Shown: positions 1 to 5,325 of the stretch, piece after piece
How positions within the stretch are numbered: position 1 is the first letter of the stretch
How the letters are laid out: every line of letters begins with the position of its first letter
Assembly: GCA_011524575.1 (NCBI GenBank)
Contig: WTKB01000295.1
Coordinates: 1-5,379 of the forward strand
Length of the DNA stretch: 5,379 nucleotides
Reading direction: 5' to 3'
Source: Aquimarina sp.
Lineage (GTDB): Bacteria; Bacteroidota; Bacteroidia; Flavobacteriales; Flavobacteriaceae
Notes under the pieces: generated by a model
The model's database searches: none
What the model was told of the DNA's origin: nothing
What the model saw: only the letters and a program-made list of their open reading frames with translations
Position numbers and translations under genes: made by a program

Positions 1-47
1 ATACGATCTTGAAGATCTTCTATATAATTATAAAAATTGTCTTTCAT
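1..47 (-). CDS. hemF: Partial HemF: oxygen-dependent coproporphyrinogen III oxidase, N-terminus only
   Basis: An ATG at 47-45 on the minus strand opens a frame that stays open to the window edge and reads MKDNFYNYIEDLQDR, 15 complete codons plus two bases. This resembles the N-terminus of flavobacterial HemF proteins as I remember them (MKDKFY-YI--LQD). HemF uses O2 to decarboxylate coproporphyrinogen III to protoporphyrinogen IX in the cytoplasm, the step directly after HemE, so the context fits well. The start lies 125 bp beyond the hemE stop on the same strand, with a terminator hairpin in between, so hemF may be a separate unit or may depend on read-through. No clear Shine-Dalgarno is visible; the bases before ATG are A/T only, as is common in Bacteroidota. 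With 15 residues the identity is inferred from a short match and from context, not proven. Confidence 0.6.
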   Translation of the reverse strand, partial: MKDNFYNYIEDLQDR

Positions 48-64
48 AAAATTAAATATCAAAA

Positions 65-106
65 AAAACCTCAAATTAAACATAATTATGAATAACCTGA
101 GGTCTT
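65..106 (-). terminator. Rho-independent terminator after hemE (minus strand)
   Basis: On the minus strand 106 to 65 folds into a hairpin symmetric about 85/86. An outer stem is built on ACCTCA (103-98) pairing with TGAGGT (73-68), extended outward by a G-U and two A-U pairs. Two G-U and three A-U/U-A pairs follow, then a 2x2 U-U mismatch, then the palindrome CATAATTATG (81-90) as apex. A run of eight T follows (68-61), partly inside the stem. The three wobble positions are G-U on the minus strand but C-A on the plus strand, so the structure favours minus-strand RNA. It ends transcription of the hemACDE operon 67 bp past the hemE stop and lies directly in front of hemF. Confidence 0.75.
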
Positions 107-134
107 ATATTAATTAAAGTAATCTATTTTGTAA

Positions 135-168
135 GAGCTTGTTTAAACGCACTACTTCCTGTAATCCA
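135..168 (+). repeat. Diverged 34-bp repeat, copy A
   Basis: This stretch matches the reverse complement of 5291-5324 at 29 of 34 positions by hand alignment, with no gaps. The shared core includes TTGTTTAAAC and TTCCTGTAAT. It sits just past the 3' end of hemE, between the hemE stop and the terminator. Neither copy lies in an intact gene. The nature of the repeat is not recognised; it could be a remnant of a mobile element or a dispersed intergenic repeat. Confidence 0.55.
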
Positions 169-172
169 TTCT

Positions 173-1198
173 TTATCGAGGATAACTCTTTACTGCCTCT
201 ACAAATGCAAGGGCATTTTCAACAGGAATATTAGGTAAAATACCATGACCTAAGTTCACAATATACTTATCTTTTCCAAATTCATCAATCATTTGATGCA
301 CCATTTTGGTAATTTCTTTTGGTGGTGAAAGTAACCTAGAAGGATCAAAATTCCCTTGAAGGGTAATAGCTCCACCTGTTAAATAGCGTGCATTTCTTGC
401 TGAACATGTCCAATCAATACCAAGAGCTGCTGCTCCAGAAGTACTCATTTCTTTTAAAGCAAACCAACAGCCTTTTCCAAAAGCAATTACAGGAACTTCC
501 TCTTTTAAAGCATCAATAATTTGTTGAATATACTGCCAAGAAAATTCTTGGTAATCTACAGGAGATAACATTCCTCCCCAACTATCAAAAACTTGTACAG
601 CATCTACACCAGCAGCTACTTTGGCTTTTAAATACGCAATAGTAGTATCTGTTATTTTCTGTAACAATTGATGAGCTGCCACAGGTTCTTGAAAACAAAA
701 TGCCTTTGCTTTATCAAAATTCTTAGACCCTTGACCTTGTACCATATAGCAAAGAATGGTCCAAGGAGAACCCGCAAAACCAATAAGCGGCACACGATTA
801 TCTAAAGTAATTTTAGTTAATTTTATAGCATCTAATACATAACCTAATTCTTGCTGTACATCAGGAACAACAACTTTATCTACAGCTGCTTTGGTACGAA
901 CTGGGCTAGGCAACCAAGGCCCTATACCATCTTTCATTTGTACATCAACTCCCATAGCTTGAGGAACTACTAAAATATCACTAAACAAAATAGCAGCATC
1001 AGTACCTACCTGATCAATAGGCATTACTGTAATCTCGGTAGCAAGCTCTGGTGTTCTACAACGGGTAAAAAAATCGTATTTAGCCTTTAATTTCATAAAA
1101 TCTGGCAAGTAACGCCCCGCTTGACGCATCATCCAAACTGGTGGACGCTCTAAAGATTCTCCTTTTAAAGCTCTTAAAAATAAATCGTTTTTAATCAT
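173..1198 (-). CDS. hemE: HemE: uroporphyrinogen III decarboxylase
   Basis: The 341-residue product is a full-length cytoplasmic uroporphyrinogen decarboxylase, which removes CO2 from the four acetate side chains of uroporphyrinogen III to give coproporphyrinogen III without a cofactor. The N-terminal signature [14 protein letters not shown] (19-32) contains the two substrate-binding arginines, Arg25 and Arg29, equivalent to human Arg37 and Arg41. The essential aspartate is Asp73 in LFSDIL, Tyr151 lies in CYMVQG, Ser206 in FDSWGG, and His318 in NLGHG, so all the well-known active-site residues are present. GFAGSPWT (140-147) is also typical. The ATG overlaps the end of hemD by 8 bases, which fixes the start and suggests translational coupling. 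It is the last gene of the hemACDE run, and a terminator follows 67 bp downstream. Nothing looks broken or unusual. Confidence 0.97.
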   Translation of the reverse strand: MIKNDLFLRALKGESLERPPVWMMRQAGRYLPDFMKLKAKYDFFTRCRTPELATEITVMPIDQVGTDAAILFSDILVVPQAMGVDVQMKDGIGPWLPSPVRTKAAVDKVVVPDVQQELGYVLDAIKLTKITLDNRVPLIGFAGSPWTILCYMVQGQGSKNFDKAKAFCFQEPVAAHQLLQKITDTTIAYLKAKVAAGVDAVQVFDSWGGMLSPVDYQEFSWQYIQQIIDALKEEVPVIAFGKGCWFALKEMSTSGAAALGIDWTCSARNARYLTGGAITLQGNFDPSRLLSPPKEITKMVHQMIDEFGKDKYIVNLGHGILPNIPVENALAFVEAVKSYPR

Positions 1199-1847
1199 GA
1201 GATTTGAAATAGTTTAACACACACTCTAAAACATGTTCAACACTTGGAATTTGAGCGGATGTATATTTTTGAGTATATTCTTCTAATGTTTTTGCTGTAG
1301 TAGCACCAATACAAAAACTCCAATTAGGAATATTATTTTTTAAAAAATAGCTCTTTACACCTGATGGACTAAAGAAAAGTACAGCATCATAATTCCCTGA
1401 AAAAGCCATAGAATTTGGCACTATAGCATATACAGGTACTTTTTGCCAATTTATATGAAATTCATCTAATATATTTGGCAAGTAAGGCAAGGGATGTTTT
1501 GCACAAAAATAATAAAAGCTATAATCTAAGTAATTATTTATAATACGTTCTGATAAGTCTTTGGCATTATGTGCCACCTCTATAACATGCTGCCCTTTTT
1601 CTTGTAATAGTTTTGCTGTACGCTCTCCTACACAAAAACAATTTTGAATTTCAATCGGTTTTGAAAATACAGCTGTTACGGCTCGTTTACTGGTAAAAAT
1701 AGCATTCTTAATTTTATGACAACTGAACCAATCAAAATAAAGCTCCTGAGTATTTATAAAATTATGATGTTCCACATAAAACCCTTTATCTTCCAAAAGA
1801 TCACACTGCTTTGAACTCAATATTTTAGTAGATAATACGCGTTTCAT
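1191..1847 (-). CDS. hemD: HemD: uroporphyrinogen-III synthase
   Basis: HemD cyclises hydroxymethylbilane, the product of HemC, to uroporphyrinogen III with inversion of ring D. The family is weakly conserved in sequence, so the call rests on its position between hemC and hemE, on length (218 residues from the preferred start), and on recognisable patches. These are the N-terminal [17 protein letters not shown] (49-57), [10 protein letters not shown] (72-81) in the first lobe, and the matching [12 protein letters not shown] (157-168) and [12 protein letters not shown] (179-190) in the second lobe, giving the expected two-lobed layout. I chose the ATG at 1847-1845. The frame can be extended five codons to a GTG at 1862 that touches the hemC stop, but the family normally starts close to the first beta strand (here RVLSTK). 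The 3' end overlaps the hemE start by 8 bases. Confidence 0.9.
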   Translation of the reverse strand: MKRVLSTKILSSKQCDLLEDKGFYVEHHNFINTQELYFDWFSCHKIKNAIFTSKRAVTAVFSKPIEIQNCFCVGERTAKLLQEKGQHVIEVAHNAKDLSERIINNYLDYSFYYFCAKHPLPYLPNILDEFHINWQKVPVYAIVPNSMAFSGNYDAVLFFSPSGVKSYFLKNNIPNWSFCIGATTAKTLEEYTQKYTSAQIPSVEHVLECVLNYFKSHD

Positions 1848-1861
1848 AAAAATAAATACCA

Positions 1862-2794
1862 CTACTTACTATCAGCCGACTTTTGCATTTGTTTCTTAAT
1901 GGTGTCCATAAGTAGAGCTCCTCCATTTTCAAGTAATTCTTTAGCTAAAGTTATACCTAAACCTTGAACTTTATTTAATGGTACTTCTTTTGAAACTTCG
2001 ATTTTTTGAGAACCATCCAAAGCAAATAAAGCACCTCTAAAACAAAGCGTATCTTCTTTACAAATAGCTAATGCACCTATAGGAGCTGTGCAACCTCCTT
2101 CTAAAGTTCTCAAAAATTCTCGTTCAATAGCTACACAAAGTTGCGTTTTTTTATCATTAAGTTTTTGTAAAGCTTCCAAACAATAAGTATCCTGTTCCAT
2201 GGCTACAACAAGCATTGCCCCTTGTGCAGGAGCAGGCAACATCCAATCAAGAACTTCTGCATTAGAAGGCAGTAATTCAAGACGTTCCAAACCAGCAGCG
2301 GCAAAAATAGCTCCTTTCCAGGTACTATGCTCTAATTTTTGCAAACGCAAATTAACATTACCTCTTAAATCAACGGTGTTATATTCAGGATATTTATGTA
2401 ACCACTGTGCTTTTCTACGTAAACTTCCTGTTGCAATAGTAGTTCCTGTATTCGAAAAGGGTGTATTTGGATTTGAAAGAAATACATCTGCAGTATTGGC
2501 ACGTGCTAAAACAGCAGCTTCCACAATACCTTTGGGCAATTGCGTAGGTACATCTTTCATAGAATGAACAGCAATATCAACTTGCTGCTTAAGCATAGCT
2601 ATATCCAAAGTTTTGGTAAAAACCCCTGTAACTCCTAGTTCATATAAAGGTTTATCTAGCTGCAGATCACCTGTTGACTTCACTTTTACAAGTGTCGTTT
2701 TATAGCCTAATGCTTCGAGTTTACAAACCACTTTCTGAGCTTGCCAAAGTGCTAATTGGCTATCGCGCGTACCTATACGTATAACTCTATCCAA
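1862..2794 (-). CDS. hemC: HemC: porphobilinogen deaminase (hydroxymethylbilane synthase)
   Basis: The 310-residue protein joins four porphobilinogen molecules head to tail into hydroxymethylbilane, using a covalently bound dipyrromethane cofactor. The N-terminal domain opens with IRIGTRDSQLALWQA and has STGD (40-43) and HSMKDVPT (77-84), whose Asp81 corresponds to the catalytic Asp84 of E. coli. Cofactor- and substrate-binding arginines are visible as Arg126-Arg127 (GSLRRKAQ) and Arg144 (DLRGNVNLRL). PAPAQGAM (187-194) is the counterpart of the usual APGQGA motif. The cofactor cysteine is Cys235 in GGCTAPIGALA. Length is normal for the family. The only in-frame start that fits is TTG at 2794-2792, two bases after the hemA stop; no ATG lies near the conserved N-terminus. 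The tight spacing implies translational coupling to hemA. The stop is separated from the hemD ATG by 14 bases. Confidence 0.97.
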   Translation of the reverse strand: MDRVIRIGTRDSQLALWQAQKVVCKLEALGYKTTLVKVKSTGDLQLDKPLYELGVTGVFTKTLDIAMLKQQVDIAVHSMKDVPTQLPKGIVEAAVLARANTADVFLSNPNTPFSNTGTTIATGSLRRKAQWLHKYPEYNTVDLRGNVNLRLQKLEHSTWKGAIFAAAGLERLELLPSNAEVLDWMLPAPAQGAMLVVAMEQDTYCLEALQKLNDKKTQLCVAIEREFLRTLEGGCTAPIGALAICKEDTLCFRGALFALDGSQKIEVSKEVPLNKVQGLGITLAKELLENGGALLMDTIKKQMQKSADSK

Positions 2795-2796
2795 AT

Positions 2797-4044
2797 CTAA
2801 ATATTTTGTAATTGAAAAACTTTTTGAATAAGTTCTATACTTGCCTTAGAATCGTTATTCTCTCTTAAATGAGAAGCAACTTGAGCGGTAATTTTATTTA
2901 TAATCTTATCACTTATCTGATTTACTTTATCTTCATTAAAATCAGCATCCTTTTTTTTATGATCGTGAATTTCAGAATCCCTTAACTTTACAAGTTTTGT
3001 TTTTAAAGCTTTTATTGTTGGAGCAAATTTACGTGTATCAAACCAAGCTTCAAACTCACTGATAACATCTGTAATAATTTGATCTGCAAGCGGAATTTGA
3101 AGTTCTCTTTTAACTAAAGTGGTGTCTGTTATTTGAGAAAGTTCATCTAAATGAAGTAAAGTCACGTTTGGAAGCTCTAAAACATCTTTGGAAACGTTTC
3201 TTGGCATTGATAAATCTAAAATAAGAAGTGGTTTTGTCGTATGTACTAAATGTTTTGAAATAGTCGGGTTTTGAGCTCCGGTAGCTACAATAAGCACATC
3301 GGTTTTAGCAATTTCTGCCTGAATGTCCGCATACTCCTTTACTAAAAGATTAAACTTACCCGCAACCTCATCAGCCTTACATTTTGTTCTGTTAACAAGA
3401 GTAATATGCCTATTCTTGGTGTGTTTTATTAAATTCTCACAGGTATTTCTTCCTATTTTACCCGTTCCAAAAAGTAAAATATTTTTTTCTGAAACTTGCG
3501 GCACTTCTTTTAATATGTACTGTACTGATGCAAAAGATACTGAAGTAGCTCCTGTTGAAATATCTGTCTCGTTTTTTACTCGTTTACTAGCTCTAATAAC
3601 TGTATTTACTAAACGCTCCATAAAGGGGTTTAGCATTTGGTGTTTCTTTGAAAAAATAGCACTATTTTTCACCTGGCTGATAATTTCAAAATCACCCAAT
3701 ATTTGACTATCTAAGCCTGTACCTACTTTAAAAATATGTTGTATTGCCGACCTATTTTTATGAACATAACCTACTTTCTCAAACTCCTTATAGCTTCCTT
3801 GTGTATGCTCACAAAGTAAATTTATCAATTGCTCTGCAGACTTTGCAAAGCCTAGAATTTCTGTTCGATTACAAGTAGAGATAATTAACAATGTATCCAT
3901 ACCTGCCTGCCGAGCTTTAGAAAAGATGACACGTTTTGTTTGATCATCAATACTAAACTTTTCTCGTAAAGCGACATTAGCTTTTTTATAGCTAACACCT
4001 ATATAAAATAAATATGTGCCATTGATTTCTAAATCCTTCAGCAT
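2797..4044 (-). CDS. hemA: HemA: glutamyl-tRNA reductase
   Basis: The 415-residue protein is an NADPH-dependent glutamyl-tRNA reductase, which converts Glu-tRNA(Glu) to glutamate-1-semialdehyde, the first committed step of the C5 route to heme. The N-terminal catalytic domain has the nucleophile Cys58 in the hallmark STCNRTE (56-62), His103 in IQHIFKV, and GLDSQILGDFEI (110-121), where the common GE is replaced by GD, a variant I associate with Bacteroidota. The NADPH-binding Rossmann domain has GTGKIG (193-198). The C-terminal helical dimerisation region (about 310-415) is rich in charged residues and complete. The ATG at 4044-4042 gives the usual short lead before YLFYIGVSYKKA. It is the first gene of the operon, so its 5' region controls entry to the whole cluster, and it faces the divergent AraC gene across 229 bp. 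HemL, which acts next, is not in the window. Confidence 0.97.
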   Translation of the reverse strand: MLKDLEINGTYLFYIGVSYKKANVALREKFSIDDQTKRVIFSKARQAGMDTLLIISTCNRTEILGFAKSAEQLINLLCEHTQGSYKEFEKVGYVHKNRSAIQHIFKVGTGLDSQILGDFEIISQVKNSAIFSKKHQMLNPFMERLVNTVIRASKRVKNETDISTGATSVSFASVQYILKEVPQVSEKNILLFGTGKIGRNTCENLIKHTKNRHITLVNRTKCKADEVAGKFNLLVKEYADIQAEIAKTDVLIVATGAQNPTISKHLVHTTKPLLILDLSMPRNVSKDVLELPNVTLLHLDELSQITDTTLVKRELQIPLADQIITDVISEFEAWFDTRKFAPTIKALKTKLVKLRDSEIHDHKKKDADFNEDKVNQISDKIINKITAQVASHLRENNDSKASIELIQKVFQLQNI

Positions 4045-4063
4045 TCTACAATTTTTAGATATA

Positions 4064-4071
4064 CAAAAATA
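4064..4071 (-). promoter_or_regulatory. Candidate -7 element of the hemA operon promoter
   Basis: On the minus strand 4071-4064 reads TATTTTTG, an exact match to the Bacteroidota -7 consensus TAnnTTTG. It would place the transcription start near 4057 and give a leader of only about 13 bases before the hemA ATG. No TTG or TTTG -33 element stands at the usual distance, so this is either an activator-dependent promoter or a chance match in AT-rich DNA. The same octamer also occurs at 4192-4185 on this strand. Confidence 0.35.
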
Positions 4072-4079
4072 ATTCTACC

Positions 4080-4101
4080 TTACTAATCTAAATAACGCTT
4101 A
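4080..4101. repeat. Direct repeat copy 1 in the hemA/araC promoter region
   Basis: TTACTAATC (4080-4088) followed by AATAAC (4091-4096) and TTAA (4099-4102) recurs in the same order at 4166-4183, with two 2-base gaps. Copy 1 lies 8 bp upstream of the candidate hemA -7 element, the region where an activator touching RNA polymerase would sit. The arrangement suggests a possible binding site, but the DNA is very AT-rich, so chance similarity cannot be excluded. Confidence 0.3.
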
Positions 4102-4165
4102 AAGATTAATTAATATCTCAATATGCTTAAATCGTTACTATTAGAACAAATAAAATCATTAAATA

Positions 4166-4183
4166 TTACTAATCAATAACTTA
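4166..4183. repeat. Direct repeat copy 2 in the hemA/araC promoter region
   Basis: This is the second occurrence of TTACTAATC (4166-4174), followed directly by AATAAC and TTAA. It starts 86 bp from copy 1. A shorter related stretch, TTACTATTA, lies between them at 4135-4143. AraC-family proteins often bind directly repeated sites, which is why the pair is recorded here, but no consensus for this regulator is known to me. Confidence 0.28.
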
Positions 4184-4220
4184 ACAAAAATAAATTTAAT
4201 ATATTTAGAATTATTATAAA

Positions 4221-4244
4221 TAGTTTTTCATCCCAGAAAAACTA
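4221..4244. promoter_or_regulatory. Perfect 9-bp inverted repeat just upstream of the AraC gene
   Basis: TAGTTTTTC (4221-4229) and GAAAAACTA (4236-4244) are exact reverse complements separated by six bases (ATCCCA). The centre lies 41 bp before the regulator's ATG. It may be an operator for a dimeric repressor, an autoregulatory site, or a stem-loop in the leader of the regulator mRNA. The left arm also gives TAGTTTTT, one mismatch from the TAnnTTTG promoter element. It has no T-tract directly after it on either strand, so a simple terminator is unlikely. Confidence 0.45.
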
Positions 4245-4273
4245 CTTTAAAACTCAAAAACATCGCAGAAAGT

Positions 4274-5122
4274 ATGAAAGAAGAAATTAGTATAGAAAAT
4301 GATATTTGTATTTTAAAATTTAAAAATGAAACAACCGAAGATTTCAATTATAAAAAAGCTATTAATAGTCGGTTTATTCAGTTTCACTATTTATTAAAAG
4401 GTAAAGCAGCATTTAAATTCAATCAAGGAAGTTATAAACTTACTTTAAATCAAGAGACTTCATTATTGTTATTCAACCCGAACAAAGACCTTCCAATGGA
4501 TCTATACCTAACCAAACAATCTTGGCTAATTAGTATTATCGTATCTGTTAAAAAATTCCATAGTTTATTTACTCAGGAAGCTCACTTCATACCATTTATA
4601 AATGACGAAAACAAGAATAAAAAATACTATGCTGATGAAGCTATAAGCCCTTCAATGGCAGTAGTGCTTAATCAAATTATGAATTACAACGTACATAACT
4701 CCTTAATGGACTTGTATCATAAAGCCAAGACCTATGAACTACTTTGTTTACACTTTAATAAATCTGGAGAATTAGATACAGAACAATGTCCATTTCTTGC
4801 TAGTGAAGATAATATTGACAAAATAAAAAAAGCAAAGAAAATAATTATTGAAAGATTAACAGAACCCCCAACTCTTCAAGAACTTTCAACTATGGTAGGA
4901 TTAAGTCTTCAAAAACTTAAGGAAGGATTCAAACATATCTATGGCGAACCTGTTTTCACCTTTTTATTACACTATAAAATGGAACTCGCTTGCACCTATC
5001 TATCACAAGATTACAATGTAAATGAAGTGGCTCTTAAAATAGGATACAGCACCTCTAGTCATTTTATCAGTGCGTTTAAAAAAAGATATGGCATCACTCC
5101 TAATCAATACAAAAAGGGGTAA
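4274..5122 (+). CDS. AraC-family transcriptional regulator, divergent from hemA
   Basis: The 282-residue protein has a clear C-terminal AraC DNA-binding domain (about 183-282). The first helix-turn-helix covers LQELSTMVGLSLQKLKEGFK (201-220) and the second lies in NVNEVALKIGYSTSSHFI (248-265), leading into the family signature that ends FKKRYGITP (268-276). The N-terminal part (about 1-165) has alternating hydrophobic strands and LLKGKAAFKFNQGSYKL (40-56), consistent with a sensory domain, but its ligand is not identifiable. The overall layout, with CPFL in the linker before the paired helices, recalls PchR-like regulators. No signal peptide or membrane segment is seen. ATG at 4274 is preceded by the purine-rich GCAGAAAG. 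Its divergent position makes control of hemA and of itself the most likely role; this is inference. Cys172-Pro173 in the linker is a possible heme-binding dipeptide. An iron- or siderophore-related role is an alternative. Confidence 0.9.
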   Translation: MKEEISIENDICILKFKNETTEDFNYKKAINSRFIQFHYLLKGKAAFKFNQGSYKLTLNQETSLLLFNPNKDLPMDLYLTKQSWLISIIVSVKKFHSLFTQEAHFIPFINDENKNKKYYADEAISPSMAVVLNQIMNYNVHNSLMDLYHKAKTYELLCLHFNKSGELDTEQCPFLASEDNIDKIKKAKKIIIERLTEPPTLQELSTMVGLSLQKLKEGFKHIYGEPVFTFLLHYKMELACTYLSQDYNVNEVALKIGYSTSSHFISAFKKRYGITPNQYKKG

Positions 5123-5145
5123 CACCTATTACTTATAAATTAAAA

Positions 5146-5292
5146 TTAGGGTAACTTCATACCCATTAGAGCTTCTTTAATAGGAATACGAACTGTAATT
5201 CAAAAGTTTGCCGTTGTTGGTTTACTTTTAAATGATGCACCTATCAAGATATATAAATCTTTTTAAAGCGATCCAAGTTCTTAAATTTTTTG
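5146..5292 (-). pseudogene. Decayed C-terminal fragment of a sensor histidine kinase (tentative)
   Basis: Read on the minus strand, one frame gives IGASFKSKPTTANF, then a stop (5202-5200), then ITVRIPIKEALMGMKLP and a terminal stop (5148-5146). A second frame just upstream gives FKNLDRFKKIY (about 5287-5251), interrupted by at least one frameshift relative to the first. Joined, these resemble the C-terminal end of an ATP-binding HATPase domain of flavobacterial histidine kinases: L-K-N, then G-x-SF, then SKP, then the closing I-x-V-x-IPI strand. The stop and the frameshift indicate decay. No N-terminal part is present in the window. The match is by eye and short, and the left end of the fragment is uncertain. 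Confidence 0.4.
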
Positions 5293-5300
5293 AATTACAG
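5193..5300. repeat. 108-bp segment bounded by perfect 13-bp inverted repeats
   Basis: CTGTAATTCAAAA (5193-5205) and TTTTGAATTACAG (5288-5300) are exact reverse complements, 82 bases apart. Both outer edges carry GAA (5190-5192 and 5301-5303), which could be a 3-bp target duplication. That would fit a very small non-autonomous insertion, but the segment also overlaps the kinase-like remnant, so it may be a structure that arose in decaying DNA. The right arm overlaps copy B of the 34-bp repeat. Confidence 0.4.
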
Positions 5301-5324
5301 GAAATAGCGAGTTTAAACAAACTC
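5291..5324 (-). repeat. Diverged 34-bp repeat, copy B
   Basis: The reverse complement of this stretch matches 135-168 at 29 of 34 positions, so the two copies lie in opposite orientation about 5.1 kb apart and flank the heme cluster and its regulator. Within copy B, GAGTTT and AAACTC (5309-5314 and 5319-5324) form a perfect 6-bp stem with a 4-base loop; in copy A this stem is imperfect. Its left end overlaps the right arm of the 13-bp inverted repeat. Confidence 0.55.
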
Positions 5325-5325
5325 T

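Noticed and set aside
110..117. Palindrome TTAATTAA near the hemE end
   Set aside because: Short A/T palindromes are frequent at this base composition, and it is not part of the terminator stem.
124..189. Minus-strand frame ending [18 protein letters not shown] after the hemE stop
   Set aside because: Only 21 codons between stops with no start codon. It resembles a protein tail, and copy B reads ITGNSEFKQTL in the matching frame, but base differences between copies are not concentrated at third codon positions, so coding is not supported.
1845..1862. GTG at 1862 as an earlier start for hemD
   Set aside because: It adds only MVFIF before the natural N-terminus and is a weaker start codon; ATG at 1847 fits the family start and leaves a normal 14-base gap to hemC.
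2199..2567. 122-codon open frame on the plus strand
   Set aside because: It lies entirely antisense to hemC, whose motifs are unmistakable, and its translation shows no family features.
3323..3706. 127-codon open frame on the plus strand
   Set aside because: It is antisense to hemA over the conserved Rossmann region and has no recognisable domain; its hydrophobic stretches are a by-product of reverse-complemented lysine- and glutamate-rich codons.
4185..4192. Second TATTTTTG octamer on the minus strand as a hemA promoter
   Set aside because: It matches the -7 consensus but has no -33 partner and would give a leader of over 130 bases; in such AT-rich DNA a second match is expected by chance.
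5149..5164. GGGTA-ACTTCA-TACCC hairpin after the AraC gene
   Set aside because: A 5-bp stem with no T-run after it is too weak to call a terminator, and it falls within the kinase-like remnant.
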